A stretch of 46,875 nucleotides of DNA from an uncultured Ruminococcus sp. (GCA_902763835.1 CACWTQ010000051.1:1-46875), one strand, 5' to 3'. Shown: positions 25,330-35,031, counted from the stretch's first letter. Notes: a model not told the origin generated them from the letters alone. A program made the numbers and translations.

Positions 25330-26228
25330 TGCTAGCTATTAAGAACATTACTAAAAAATTCGGCGAAAAGGTCGCACTCAATGACCTTTCGTTCAATATT
25401 CCGGCAGGCTCGGTTTTCGGTCTTATCGGCTCGAACGGCTCGGGTAAATCGACCCTGCTAAGAATTATCTCGGGTGTCTATGAAGCAGACGGCGGCTCTG
25501 TTGAGATTGACGGCGTAAGCACATTTGAAAATCCCGAATTAAAGGGACAGTGCTTTTTCATCTCGGACTTTCCGTATTTCTACAACAATTCAACAGTTGC
25601 AAATCTCGCAACTCTCTACAGGGAGCTTTATCCCAACTGGGACGAGGATAAATTCCAAAAGCTCTGCTGTATTTTCCCGATTAAAATTACCGACAGAATC
25701 ATCAATATGTCAAAGGGTATGCAAAGACAGGCGGCTTTAATGCTCGCTCTCTCAACCCAACCCAAATATCTTATGCTTGACGAAATCTTTGACGGTCTTG
25801 ACCCTGTTGTTCGTCAGCTTATTAAAAAACTTCTGGTTGAGCTTGTCACGGAATATAACTCCACTATCATAATAGCGTCCCACAACCTCAGAGAGCTTGA
25901 AGACGTATGCGACCATATCGGTTTAATACACAGCGGAGGTATAGTTCTCGAAAAGGAGCTTGACGAAGCAAAGCTCGGCATTCACCGTGTTCAGATAGTA
26001 TTTGACAGGGAAGTCGGCGAGGGTACGTTCTCCGGTCTGAATGTAATCAAAATTCAGCGTCAAGGCAAGCTTCTCAACATGACAATCAAGGGCGATGCCG
26101 ACACGGTTGAAAGCACTCTCAGGGCACTTAACCCGATTTATATGGAAATGCTTCCGCTAACGCTTGAGGAAGTATTTATCAGTGAAATGGAGGTGGTTGG
26201 TTATGACATCGACAACATTATTAAGTAA
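25329..26228 (+). CDS. ABC transporter ATPase
   Basis: A 299-residue ATPase that powers the membrane protein encoded next. It shows Walker A GSNGSGKST near 34-42, the signature segment NMSKGMQRQ, Walker B YLMLDEIFDGLDP and the switch histidine in IIIASHNLRELED. The signature is NMSKGMQRQ rather than LSGGQ, common in the YtrB/BcrA-type exporters. It overlaps gntR by one base and the permease gene by 26 bases, so the three are translationally coupled. Related operons respond to cell-envelope stress or antimicrobial peptides (family knowledge). The substrate here is unknown. Confidence 0.93.
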   Translation: MLAIKNITKKFGEKVALNDLSFNIPAGSVFGLIGSNGSGKSTLLRIISGVYEADGGSVEIDGVSTFENPELKGQCFFISDFPYFYNNSTVANLATLYRELYPNWDEDKFQKLCCIFPIKITDRIINMSKGMQRQAALMLALSTQPKYLMLDEIFDGLDPVVRQLIKKLLVELVTEYNSTIIIASHNLRELEDVCDHIGLIHSGGIVLEKELDEAKLGIHRVQIVFDREVGEGTFSGLNVIKIQRQGKLLNMTIKGDADTVESTLRALNPIYMEMLPLTLEEVFISEMEVVGYDIDNIIK

Positions 26229-28665
26229 GGAATTCAAACCTCTTTTCAAATGGGCATTCAAACGTAACCGAACCATAATGATTATTTTTTCGATACTGCT
26301 TGGTCTGGGAATTATTCTCAATGTCTATGAAATGGGAATAAACGAATACTATGATGAAGACGCAGTTCAGATAACACTTGCGTTCTACGAAGCCGGAGCC
26401 GCATTCTTCACATTCATTTCGGCACTGAAAACATTCTCGTTCCTGCACAACAAACGGAGCGTTGATATGTTCGGAGCATTGCCCACAAACAGAACTACAA
26501 TGTTTGTATCACATTTGGCAGCCGGAGTTTCGGCGATAGCTTTACCGTTCTCAATAGGCTCGGTAATAATTATGGGAATAGCCACACGCTCGGGCGAATC
26601 GTTCAAGCTGGGTGTGTTTATGATTCTCACATCACTTCTTATGATAGTCGCAGCCTATACATTCACCGCTCTTATAGCTTACTGCTGCGGAACGGTTGTC
26701 GATACTGCTATAGTAACGATTGCTTCAAACAGTATATGGTGCGGTATGATTGCACTTTACTTCGGATTCCTTTCCGATATGATTCCCGGCTACGAATTTG
26801 AGAGTATGTTATTCTCCCCCATTCTTCCGGCACTTGCTCCCTACGGCTTCAGCGTTGCAGATCTTCTTTACTATTTGGAGAGCGGCACAGCAACTGTTAT
26901 AACAAGCATTATCTGGCAGCTGCTTTTCACAGTGGGTATTTTCTTAATCACAATATACGTTTCCAAACACAGAAAAGCAGAAAGTTCACAGAACGGTTTC
27001 GCATTTAGCTGGCTTCCTATGGTCATAAAGGCAGGTGCTTCAATCGTTGCAGGCGGATTTATCGGATTTATCGCAGCCAAAACAGCAAACAGCGGTTACA
27101 CAAATATGTACATCTTCGCATTTTGGTATGTTATCATCGGATTTGTCGCATATTTTGTACTTCATCTTATCTTTGCAAGAGGACTTAAAGGAAAATTTAT
27201 TCCGCAGGCTATAGTTTTCGGCAGTACATCTGTTGCAGTTCTTATCTTAGTATTCTCAATGACATATGGTATGGGAATAGACATATATGTTCCGAGTGCA
27301 AATTCTTTAAAGTCGGTATACTTTGACAACGATACCTACACAACACCCGAAAACATTGAGCGTATTACACAGCTTCATCAGCTGGTTGCGGACGGTGTTC
27401 GCAGTTCCACACCTTATCCGTATTTTCTGGGAAGTGACTCGTCAGAATACGAAGAAACAACCACTTACGACTACGACTACCGTGATAATAGCACTTACTA
27501 CAGAAACGGCTTTGATGTAACAAATGAAATAGAGCAAGCTAAAAAGAAATACAGCTATGTAAACTCGGCTGTTTTCGATTTCAGGTATAAAAAGAAACTA
27601 GGCTTCTCCGTATACCGTAGCTATTATATATCGGCAACGGGCAATGACGCTTTATATTACGACCTTGACAAGATGAACGAATTAATAAAACAAATTCGTT
27701 CAACGGAGGAATACAAAACAGCTCACTTCCCCGAGGTTTTTGACAAGGAAGAAAGAAATAATAATATGAAAATCACAAAAGCAACGCTTAATTATAAGGC
27801 TTACATCGATGATGACTATGATTACACAACATTAACCTATGCTTCACTTCCGACAGACGAAGCTTTCCTTGACGGTTTTTTTGAAGCCTACAAAAAAGAT
27901 TTGCTTAGTGATGACTTTTCGGATACTTCCGAAGCAAAAGTAGGCGATGAATTTATGGAGATTGATATTGAATATCGAGAAACAAAATATGGTATCGCTG
28001 ATACAAGCTCCTACGTTCCATCAAAAACCTACAGTGTAAAGGACAGCTACAAGAACACAATCAATTATCTCGAAAAAGCGAACTTGACTAAAGTAGACGT
28101 ACATTCTTCACCGGAAGAATCGGAGCTTTATTATACATCTTATATAGACTTCGGCTACAGCGGAGAGTACTATGATTTGTGGAAATATATTGATGATGCC
28201 GCACTTGCTTGGGAATACAGCTCTTGTGAAAAAGCAGGCGTTGAGGATTACTCAAAGTGGCACGAGGAAAACTACACAGCGTATCTTACTAACTTAAAGA
28301 CGGTTTCAAAGCAGCTTTATGACAGGTATATTAACGAAGACCGGTATTTTATTCCCGACTATACCAACGACTATATAAAAGAAACCGGTGACTACGGAGA
28401 TTACTTTATGCTGGAAGATACGATAATAGAAGAGCTTAGAAAGTACTCCGACAGATACGTTCAAGGTACTTTGACTAAAGACAGCGAAGATGACAAGGCT
28501 TCCGACAGTGACAAGAAAAACTCACAGGAAAATGTCGGCACAGACAGTGATACAGCAAGTGATATTGACATTAACACAAACAGTAAAGCCGACAATGAAA
28601 CAACGTCGAAAGCCGAATCATCTTCCGCAAATTTCTCAGCGGACAGTGACACGAAACCGGTCTAA
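26203..28665 (+). CDS. ABC transporter permease with a large extracellular region
   Basis: An 820-residue membrane protein. The first 380 residues hold about seven to eight membrane segments in ABC-2-type arrangement. The remaining 400 residues are soluble and rich in Tyr, Asp and Glu (for example ETTTYDYDYRDNSTYYRNGF), probably outside the cell. The last 60 are a low-complexity Ser/Asp/Thr/Lys tail such as DSDTASDIDINTNSKADN. ATG at 26203 follows GGAGGT. The reading frame extends 13 codons upstream without a site. Usual YtrC/BcrB-type partners are much shorter, so the outer region is unusual and may bind ligand or sense the envelope (inference). Confidence 0.85.
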   Translation: MTSTTLLSKEFKPLFKWAFKRNRTIMIIFSILLGLGIILNVYEMGINEYYDEDAVQITLAFYEAGAAFFTFISALKTFSFLHNKRSVDMFGALPTNRTTMFVSHLAAGVSAIALPFSIGSVIIMGIATRSGESFKLGVFMILTSLLMIVAAYTFTALIAYCCGTVVDTAIVTIASNSIWCGMIALYFGFLSDMIPGYEFESMLFSPILPALAPYGFSVADLLYYLESGTATVITSIIWQLLFTVGIFLITIYVSKHRKAESSQNGFAFSWLPMVIKAGASIVAGGFIGFIAAKTANSGYTNMYIFAFWYVIIGFVAYFVLHLIFARGLKGKFIPQAIVFGSTSVAVLILVFSMTYGMGIDIYVPSANSLKSVYFDNDTYTTPENIERITQLHQLVADGVRSSTPYPYFLGSDSSEYEETTTYDYDYRDNSTYYRNGFDVTNEIEQAKKKYSYVNSAVFDFRYKKKLGFSVYRSYYISATGNDALYYDLDKMNELIKQIRSTEEYKTAHFPEVFDKEERNNNMKITKATLNYKAYIDDDYDYTTLTYASLPTDEAFLDGFFEAYKKDLLSDDFSDTSEAKVGDEFMEIDIEYRETKYGIADTSSYVPSKTYSVKDSYKNTINYLEKANLTKVDVHSSPEESELYYTSYIDFGYSGEYYDLWKYIDDAALAWEYSSCEKAGVEDYSKWHEENYTAYLTNLKTVSKQLYDRYINEDRYFIPDYTNDYIKETGDYGDYFMLEDTIIEELRKYSDRYVQGTLTKDSEDDKASDSDKKNSQENVGTDSDTASDIDINTNSKADNETTSKAESSSANFSADSDTKPV

Positions 28666-28680
28666 AAATACCGACTAAAA

Positions 28681-28740
28681 TCAACTTTTTGTCGGGTACG
28701 TGAAGTTATGGATAAAATAAACTATCTTCACGTATTAAAA
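28681..28740 (+). repeat. GTCGGGTAC stem-loop repeat, copy 1
   Basis: Shares GTCGGGTAC, GAAGTTATGG, AAACTATCTTCACGT with the copy at 28891-28960. CGTGAAG (28699-28705) pairs with CTTCACG (28726-28732) over a 20-base loop. Confidence 0.7.
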
Positions 28741-28774
28741 AAACTTACTACTTTTATTAGCATATATACCCCAC

Positions 28775-28808
28775 GAAAACCCACTCGAGAAATTCGAGTG
28801 GGTTTTCT
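28775..28808 (+). terminator. Terminator between convergent permease and spoIIE genes
   Basis: AAAACCCACTCGA pairs perfectly with TCGAGTGGGTTTT around a 5-base loop. The symmetry allows use from both sides. Confidence 0.85.
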
Positions 28809-28890
28809 GTTATTCACTATTTAAATAAAATTTGTTGGTATTATTGTCAACGCACTCCACAAAGTTGGTCTAAAACTTCCGCATTAAACC

Positions 28891-28960
28891 AATCTTTGGT
28901 CGGGTACACGAAGTTATGGGTAAAACAAACTATCTTCACGTGTTAAAAACGTGTTAAAAA
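28891..28960 (+). repeat. GTCGGGTAC stem-loop repeat, copy 2
   Basis: Same order of segments as copy 1, 210 bases away, followed by a duplicated ACGTGTTAAAAA. It abuts the spoIIE stop codon region. The rest of 28666-28961 holds only the terminator. Confidence 0.7.
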
Positions 28961-28961
28961 A

Positions 28962-31286
28962 TTAATTCTCAACCACACGAACACCAATTACAGTAATATC
29001 GTCATCTCTGCCAAGCTTGCTTCCGATAGTAGCTTCATCGATAATATCATTCACCAGTGTTTGAATCTCATCACCGTCAAAGTCCCTCATCATAGCTCCA
29101 ATCCACTTGTCGCTAATCGACACCGCACCGTCCGACAACATTACAATAATATCGCCGTCATTAAGAACAAGATTATCATGAGTAAGCTTTATATCCGAAA
29201 GTATACCTGCCGGAAGTGAAGTTGGCTCAATCCTGTTAATCTTTCCGCTCTGACGAACAAACGTAATCGGTGCCCCTGCTTTCATAAATTCCGCATTTCC
29301 CGAGAACAGGTCAAGGCTTACAACGTCCACCGTGGCAAGCGATTCGTCCTGCGACTTCACCATTAAAGCGGAGTTTGCCACACTCAACGCACAGTCGTAA
29401 CCGAACCCGACCTTCAGCAGTTTCGACATAATACTGACCGCCATACTTGCATCTACAGCCGCTCTTCCGCCTGTACCCATACCGTCGCTGATAACAGAAA
29501 CAAACCTCCCCTGACCGTCATTGAAATAATTAAAGCTGTCGCCGCAAAGACTTCCGTTGCTGCAAACGTGCTGTGCCGAGCCTATCTGTACATCAAATTT
29601 GGGCTTCTCCGAAAACACCGCCCTGCTCCTGTTGCTCACTGCGGTTATCTGCGGAGCGTTAAGAGTTCTTCCGCAAAGCTTTGAAATCTCCCTCACCATA
29701 TTGTTCTTTTTAAGAAGCTTCCTGTCGGTATCGGCAAGCTCCAGTTCGACAGTCATTCTTCCGAGTCTGTCAATTCGGCAGCTGCACTCAATCGGTACAA
29801 ATCCGTTGGATTTCAGATACGCACACACCCTTTCCGAAGCGGCTATGTCATACGTTTCAAAGCTCTCAAACTCCTCTTTAAAATCGTGGAGAATATCCCC
29901 CAGACCGCTGAATTGCCCTGCCACAACTCCACGAATCTGAGAAACCCTCGCTTCTGCGGCTATAAAGCATTTGTAGCTTTCGTAATGACTTTTTATCGAC
30001 TGAGCCATTTCCTCACTCTTGCAGCACTTTTTATTGAAAAGCTTCTTGATATCCGAGCCGTCCACAGTACCGTAATTTTTCAGTATTGGAGTAATCTGCG
30101 AAAATCTTTCGGCTTTCTTCTCCCTCACGTCCTGCCAGCAGAACGCACGCATACCGCAGCGTGTGCAGTTCTCCTCAACACATTTTGTATAAACACTGTC
30201 AATGTCGGAGGAGTAGTAATCCTTAAGGCGGACAGCCACGGCATTTACAGCCTGAGAAATGTTTTTCAAAGAATTTGAAGCAAGGTCAAGCCGCATAATC
30301 ACGGAACGTCTTAAACCCTCACTATGGGAATTGTCGGTGTGAGGAGTTACAAAACTGGAAATCCTGTTGCCGAACTCTTTAGGCACGAAGAGGAAAATCA
30401 CCGAAGCTATTATAGTTTCGTAAAATGCGGCGGCGGTTTTTGCAGTGAAGCCGTCGCCCAGAGAGATAATACCGCTGCAAACGGTGAAAGTAATCACAGT
30501 ACCAAGTCTGCCTATATAGGAAAAAAGTCCTGCCATAAGACCGCCAAAGCTGTAGCAGGCGGAAACAAACCCGAAATTCTCCGAGCCTATCCCAAAGATA
30601 ATTCCCGTAGCGACACCGCCTATACAGCCGCCCGAAACAGAGCCGTAATACGCACAGAACAGCACCGCCGTGACGGCAAGAATACGACCTATCGAAATTC
30701 CTCCAATCGTAAGGGAATTAGCCGACAGCAAAAAGATACACCCAGACATAACAATGCAGGCTATTTCCTGCTGATTGTATGTAGAGATACCTCTGCTTCC
30801 TGCCGAGAGAAGAATAGTCTGACTGAAAAAGTAAGCACCCACTGCGGAGAGAAGAGCTTCGGTAAGGCACATAATTATGTCGCTTTGACCTTTGTAGTCC
30901 ACCGCCGCAATCACAACTCCCGTGCATACAAGAGGAATCATAGCCACAAGCGGAGCAAACAGGCGGCTGCGGCTTACAGCCTTGATGTCGTTAAGCAGCC
31001 AGCGAAGAGCGAAAATTGTAATGACTGTTGCAACGTAACGGAAACTTCCTTTCGGGTACAGAAGAATATACCCGATGATAGACCCCAATGCAGATGACAA
31101 GGAGTTTTGATAAGGCACAGCCGCACAGAAAGCCGCTCCAAACGGAGCGTAGCTTCCGAACACAGCACCGTGAGAAACCACCGCACCGCACAGGAAATAA
31201 ACAAACTGAATGACGATTGAATTATAAGCACCCTTTTCAAAGATATCGGAAACCAAGCTTTTACCTTTTAGCTGAATTGTCCGCAT
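28962..31286 (-). CDS. spoIIE: Stage II sporulation protein E, membrane PP2C phosphatase
   Basis: SpoIIE dephosphorylates SpoIIAA and so activates sigma-F in the forespore, and also acts at the division septum. The 774-residue protein has about ten N-terminal membrane segments (to about 310), a central region with a Cys-rich stretch (CVEENCTRCGMRAFC), and a C-terminal PP2C domain with SVISDGMGTGGRAAVDA and LNDGDIIVMLSDGA holding metal-binding aspartates. Length and order match the family. ATG at 31286 follows AAAGGATG. It implies that the host carries an endospore programme, although gene presence does not prove spore formation. Confidence 0.95.
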   Translation of the reverse strand: MRTIQLKGKSLVSDIFEKGAYNSIVIQFVYFLCGAVVSHGAVFGSYAPFGAAFCAAVPYQNSLSSALGSIIGYILLYPKGSFRYVATVITIFALRWLLNDIKAVSRSRLFAPLVAMIPLVCTGVVIAAVDYKGQSDIIMCLTEALLSAVGAYFFSQTILLSAGSRGISTYNQQEIACIVMSGCIFLLSANSLTIGGISIGRILAVTAVLFCAYYGSVSGGCIGGVATGIIFGIGSENFGFVSACYSFGGLMAGLFSYIGRLGTVITFTVCSGIISLGDGFTAKTAAAFYETIIASVIFLFVPKEFGNRISSFVTPHTDNSHSEGLRRSVIMRLDLASNSLKNISQAVNAVAVRLKDYYSSDIDSVYTKCVEENCTRCGMRAFCWQDVREKKAERFSQITPILKNYGTVDGSDIKKLFNKKCCKSEEMAQSIKSHYESYKCFIAAEARVSQIRGVVAGQFSGLGDILHDFKEEFESFETYDIAASERVCAYLKSNGFVPIECSCRIDRLGRMTVELELADTDRKLLKKNNMVREISKLCGRTLNAPQITAVSNRSRAVFSEKPKFDVQIGSAQHVCSNGSLCGDSFNYFNDGQGRFVSVISDGMGTGGRAAVDASMAVSIMSKLLKVGFGYDCALSVANSALMVKSQDESLATVDVVSLDLFSGNAEFMKAGAPITFVRQSGKINRIEPTSLPAGILSDIKLTHDNLVLNDGDIIVMLSDGAVSISDKWIGAMMRDFDGDEIQTLVNDIIDEATIGSKLGRDDDITVIGVRVVEN

Positions 31287-31420
31287 TTTTCAACATCCTT
31301 TCAAATTTGTAATGATTGATGTAACCATTGTAACATATTCAATGTTAGAAAACTGTCTTTTTTTAACACGTGAAGAAATTTTTTAATGCGTAATTATTTT
31401 TGTTTTCCATAGGAGGAAGT

Positions 31421-31459
31421 AAAGAATAGAGAATAGAGAATAAAGAATATTGAATAAAG
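31421..31459. repeat. Short AT-rich tandem repeat
   Basis: Several imperfect units of AGAATAG or GAATAAA in a row next to MITE-A copy 5. Confidence 0.5.
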
Positions 31460-31463
31460 CTAA

Positions 31464-31683
31464 GGAACTGTCAGAAAATAACTTGAACATTTATACTTGT
31501 CTAATTTGCCCTGTGTGTCGTTACAACACCTTGAAATACGTCAGTATTCCTGCGCGGAGGTTAATCTACAGAAAAAGTTGTAGCTATACGGTTGCGAAGC
31601 CTGTTAAAGCTTGACCAAACTTTAAAATGCTAATTCTTTTAGATTTTGAGTATAAATTGTTCAACTTATTTCCCAACAGTTCC
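31464..31683 (-). repeat. MITE-A copy 5 (220 bp) containing a REP2 fragment
   Basis: Both termini are intact, with TAA on the left (31461-31463) and TTA on the right (31684-31686). The inner third has been replaced by unrelated DNA ending in REP2 sequence (31604-31654: GCTTGACCAAACTTTAAAAT and onward). The two repeat families are therefore nested. Confidence 0.88.
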
Positions 31684-31828
31684 TTATTGCCTGCATCAAA
31701 ATTCCTCTTTAAGGAAAGTTTAACGAACGTTGCCCGACTTTCTTGCTGAAAAAAATGATTAAAAAAAATATTCCGAATTTTTCTATTTTGTGCTAACCTC
31801 TGAAATTTTTTCTTCATTTCTTAAAAAT

Positions 31829-31857
31829 TTGACTTTTTGCTTTTAAAGGTATATAAT
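31829..31857 (+). promoter_or_regulatory. Sigma-A-type promoter of the lysine-rich protein gene
   Basis: TTGACT and TATAAT are 17 bases apart, 60 bases before the start codon. Confidence 0.65.
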
Positions 31858-31916
31858 TATATAAGTGAAGTAAATTCTGTTTTTTAAAGAAAAGTTTAAG
31901 AAAGAAGGTTTTTATT

Positions 31917-32348
31917 ATGGCAGCAAAGAAGACAACAGCAGCAACAAAGAAGTCTGCAGCAACAACAAAGAAGTCTACAAAGGCAGCCGAGGTTAAGGAA
32001 GAAGTTAAGGTTGAAGCTCCCGCAGCCGAGGTTAAGGAAGAAGTTAAGGTTGAAGCTCCCGCAGTTGAGGAGAAGAAGCCGGCTGCAAAGAAGTCAACTA
32101 AGACAACAGTTGTTAAGGAAGAAGTTAAGGCTGAGGTTAAGGCTGAAGCTAAGGCAGAGGTTTTCGTTGAGTTCAACAACGCTCAGGAATCTATTGACGA
32201 GTTAGTTGAGAATGTTAAGAAGAAGTTCGCTGCCGATGGCAACACAGAGGAGATTAAGTCTGTTAAGATTTACCTCAAGCCTGAGGAGAGAACTGCTTAC
32301 TACGTTGTAAACGATACAATTCACGGTCAGATGGACGTATACTTCTAA
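31917..32348 (+). CDS. Lys/Ala/Glu-rich protein with DUF6465-like C-terminal domain
   Basis: A 143-residue protein. Residues 1-80 are low complexity, rich in Ala, Lys, Thr, Glu and Val, and resemble histone H1 tails (AAKKTTAATKKSAATTKKS). They include two exact 13-residue repeats, AEVKEEVKVEAPA, from a 39-bp tandem repeat at 31983-32060. Residues 82-143 form a compact domain (FVEFNNAQESIDELVENV, then VKIYLKPEERTAYYVVND, ending DVYF) of a type I associate with DUF6465, function unknown. Strong promoter, good binding site and terminator suggest high expression. The basic tail could bind DNA or RNA (inference). Confidence 0.82.
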   Translation: MAAKKTTAATKKSAATTKKSTKAAEVKEEVKVEAPAAEVKEEVKVEAPAVEEKKPAAKKSTKTTVVKEEVKAEVKAEAKAEVFVEFNNAQESIDELVENVKKKFAADGNTEEIKSVKIYLKPEERTAYYVVNDTIHGQMDVYF

Positions 32349-32391
32349 TAATTTTCACTGTACGGATTTTATAATTTTAATTAACCGATTT

Positions 32392-32428
32392 GCCGAGTAA
32401 TGCTGTTGTGTTACTCGGCGATTTTTTA
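32392..32428 (+). terminator. Rho-independent terminator of the lysine-rich protein gene
   Basis: GCCGAGTAA pairs with TTACTCGGC around a 10-base loop and is followed by GATTTTTT. Confidence 0.85.
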
Positions 32429-32523
32429 ATTGGGATTATTGATAATCGTAAATTGGTTTACAATAGAAAGTTATTTTAATTTGTAATGTTGTAATTATAA
32501 AAGAGTTGAAAGGATTGGATTAT

Positions 32524-32859
32524 ATGACAGTAAACGAGTACCAAAAGCTTGTGATGAAAACCTTAAACCCCGACTTAGATAAAAAAGATGTACTTATAAA
32601 CGGTGTAATGGGTTTATGCGGAGAGTCGGGCGAAGCTATAGACATAGTGAAAAAATGGCTTGCACAGGGTCACGAGCTTGACAAAGAACACCTTGCAAAG
32701 GAACTGGGTGACATTGCGTGGTATCTTGCGGAAACGGCAACCGCCCTTGATTTGAGTTTGTCGGATATCTTTGAAGCGAATATCGAAAAGCTTAAAAAAC
32801 GTTACCCTGAGGGTTTTGACAGTGAGAAATCCGTTAATCGCATTGAAGAGGATTTGTAG
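32524..32859 (+). CDS. MazG-like nucleotide pyrophosphohydrolase
   Basis: A 111-residue single-domain member of the all-alpha NTP-PPase superfamily, which hydrolyses nucleoside triphosphates to monophosphates and pyrophosphate. The metal-binding motifs are seen as GLCGESGEAID (E-x-x-E) and KELGDIAWYLAE (E-x-x-D). The short length fits the MazG-like house-cleaning group rather than full MazG. I chose the ATG at 32524 after AAAGGA, rather than an ATG six codons upstream. It is followed by a truncated MITE-A. Confidence 0.88.
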   Translation: MTVNEYQKLVMKTLNPDLDKKDVLINGVMGLCGESGEAIDIVKKWLAQGHELDKEHLAKELGDIAWYLAETATALDLSLSDIFEANIEKLKKRYPEGFDSEKSVNRIEEDL

Positions 32860-32928
32860 TGATATTAAGATTGATAGATTTTGAGCGTGACCATAGGCAA
32901 GAAAAATTTGATGATAAAAAGAACATTA

Positions 32929-33024
32929 GGAACTGTTGGGAAATAAGTTGAACAATTTAGACGCAGGATAATTTGTTCTGTGTTAGGCACAACACCGCAG
33001 GAATACTGACGTATTTCAAGGTGT
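32929..33024 (+). repeat. MITE-A copy 6, left half only
   Basis: Begins GGAACTGTTGGG after TTA (32926-32928) and stops in the central palindrome at CAAGGTG. The right half is missing, and the lepA promoter region follows directly. Confidence 0.92.
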
Positions 33025-33038
33025 GTATATTTAAATTG

Positions 33039-33067
33039 TGGACTACAGTGGTTGTTTGTGATATAAT
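33039..33067 (+). promoter_or_regulatory. Probable promoter of lepA
   Basis: A perfect TATAAT (33062-33067) with the weak -35 TGGACT 17 bases upstream. It begins 15 bases after the broken end of MITE-A copy 6. Confidence 0.5.
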
Positions 33068-33103
33068 ATAATTAAGAATTTTAAAAAAAGGACTGATATA
33101 AAA

Positions 33104-34915
33104 ATGTCTTTTCCGAAAGAACAAATAAGAAATTTCAGTATAATCGCTCATATAGACCACGGCAAAAGTACGCTTGCCGACAGAATCCTTGAGCAGACAA
33201 AATCCGTTGCTCTCCGTGATATGGAAGACCAGCTCCTCGATAATATGGAACTGGAGCGTGAACGTGGCATTACTATCAAAGCCCACGCAGTTACACTTAA
33301 CTATATGGCAGATGACGGCAAGGAGTATGTATTTAATCTTATCGATACTCCCGGTCACGTTGACTTTAATTATGAGGTGTCACGTTCTCTTGCTGCCTGT
33401 GAGGGTGCGGTGCTTGTTGTGGACGCTTCTCAGGGCATTGAGGCTCAGACACTTGCAAATACTTATTTAGCCGTTGACGGAGGTCTTGAAATCGTTCCCG
33501 TTATTAATAAAATCGACCTCCCCAGTGCCGACCCTCAGCGTGTCATTAACGAGATTGAAGATGTTATCGGCATTCCTGCTGAGGACGCTCCCCAGATATC
33601 TGCCAAGGTCGGTTTGAATATCCACGCTGTTATGGAAAAAATAGTTTCAGATATTCCTGCCCCCGAAGCGGATGAGGATAAACCGCTTAAGGCTTTGATT
33701 TTCGATTCCTATTACGACAGCTATAAGGGTGTTATTATTTACGTAAGACTTATTGACGGTCAAGTTCATGTCGGTGACGAAATCGAGCTTATGGCTAACG
33801 GCAGTAAGTTCACGGTCGCAGAGTGCGGATATCTCCGTGCAACCTCCCTTGACCCTGTGGGGTCGATATATGCAGGTGAGGTAGGATATATCGCAGCTTC
33901 CATAAAACAGGTTCGTGACGCTCAGGTCGGCGACACAGTAACTCTCAGCAAGAACCGCACAGAGGAGGCTCTTCCCGGTTACCGTCCTGCACAGCCGATG
34001 GTTTACTGCGGTATCTATCCTGCCGACGGTGCGAGATATTCCGACCTCCGTGACGCTCTCGATAAACTCCGCCTTAATGACGCTTCCCTTTCCTTTGAAC
34101 CCGAAACATCTATCGCTTTGGGATTCGGCTTCAGATGTGGATTTTTAGGTCTTCTTCATATGGAGATTATTCAGGAACGTCTTGAACGTGAGTATAATCT
34201 TGACCTCGTAACGACTGCTCCGTCCGTTATCTACAAAATTACTAAAACCGACGGCTCTGTAGTTATGATTGACAACCCCACAAACTACCCCGACCCTGCC
34301 GTTATCGCAGCAGCCGAAGAGCCTATGACAAACGCACACATCTATGCACCAAGCGAGTATGTCGGAAATATTATGGAGCTGTGTCAGGACAGAAGAGGTA
34401 TCTTTAAAGATATGACTTACATAGATTCCGACAGAGTTGATATCCATTACGAATTACCGCTTGCGGAAATCATTTATGATTTTTTTGATACTCTCAAATC
34501 TAAAACAAGAGGTTACGCTTCATTCGACTACGAGCTTAAAGGCTATGCGGAGAGTAAGCTTGTCAAGCTTGATATTATGCTCAACGGTGATGTTGTGGAC
34601 GCATTGTCGTTTATTATTCACGCTGATAAAGCATACCCGAGAGCAAGGAAAATGGCAGAGAAGCTAAAGGAGAAAATCCCCCGTCAGCTTTTTGAAGTGC
34701 CGATTCAAGCTTGTATCGGAGGAAAGATTATCGCAAGAGAAACGGTTAAGGCTCTCCGTAAGGACGTTCTGGCTAAATGCTACGGCGGTGATATTACCAG
34801 AAAGAAGAAGCTTCTGGAGAAGCAGAAAGAGGGCAAGAAGAGAATGCGTCAGCTAGGTTCGGTGGAAGTTCCGCAGGATGCGTTTATGGCGGTGCTTAAG
34901 CTGGATACGGATTAA
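33104..34915 (+). CDS. lepA: Elongation factor 4 (LepA)
   Basis: Translational GTPase that binds stalled ribosomes and can promote back-translocation. The 603-residue length is normal. It shows [14 protein letters not shown] (G1), RGITI (G2), DTPGHVDF (G3), NKIDLPSA (G4), domains II and V as in EF-G, and the LepA C-terminal domain with [20 protein letters not shown] and a basic end ([16 protein letters not shown]). ATG at 33104 follows AAAAGGA. The gene is complete. Its surroundings are odd: a left half-MITE-A ends before the promoter and an inverted half-MITE-A starts within a few bases of the stop codon. Confidence 0.97.
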   Translation: MSFPKEQIRNFSIIAHIDHGKSTLADRILEQTKSVALRDMEDQLLDNMELERERGITIKAHAVTLNYMADDGKEYVFNLIDTPGHVDFNYEVSRSLAACEGAVLVVDASQGIEAQTLANTYLAVDGGLEIVPVINKIDLPSADPQRVINEIEDVIGIPAEDAPQISAKVGLNIHAVMEKIVSDIPAPEADEDKPLKALIFDSYYDSYKGVIIYVRLIDGQVHVGDEIELMANGSKFTVAECGYLRATSLDPVGSIYAGEVGYIAASIKQVRDAQVGDTVTLSKNRTEEALPGYRPAQPMVYCGIYPADGARYSDLRDALDKLRLNDASLSFEPETSIALGFGFRCGFLGLLHMEIIQERLEREYNLDLVTTAPSVIYKITKTDGSVVMIDNPTNYPDPAVIAAAEEPMTNAHIYAPSEYVGNIMELCQDRRGIFKDMTYIDSDRVDIHYELPLAEIIYDFFDTLKSKTRGYASFDYELKGYAESKLVKLDIMLNGDVVDALSFIIHADKAYPRARKMAEKLKEKIPRQLFEVPIQACIGGKIIARETVKALRKDVLAKCYGGDITRKKKLLEKQKEGKKRMRQLGSVEVPQDAFMAVLKLDTD

Positions 34916-34917
34916 GA

Positions 34918-35031
34918 GCCTGTATGTCGTTACAACACATTGGAAATACGTCAGTATTCCTGCGGTGTTGTGCCTAACACAGAATAAATTATCTTGCGTT
35001 TAAATTGTTCAACTTATTTCCAAGCAGTTCC
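34918..35031 (-). repeat. MITE-A copy 7, one terminus only
   Basis: Starts inside the element within a few bases of the lepA stop and runs to the terminus at 35031, followed by TAA (35032-35034). The terminus kept is the same one kept by copy 6, in opposite orientation. It is more diverged than most copies (CCAAGCAGTTCC). Confidence 0.9.

Noticed and set aside
30324-31097. Plus-strand frame of 257 codons
   Set aside because: Antisense to the membrane half of spoIIE. Its composition is that of a reversed hydrophobic gene.
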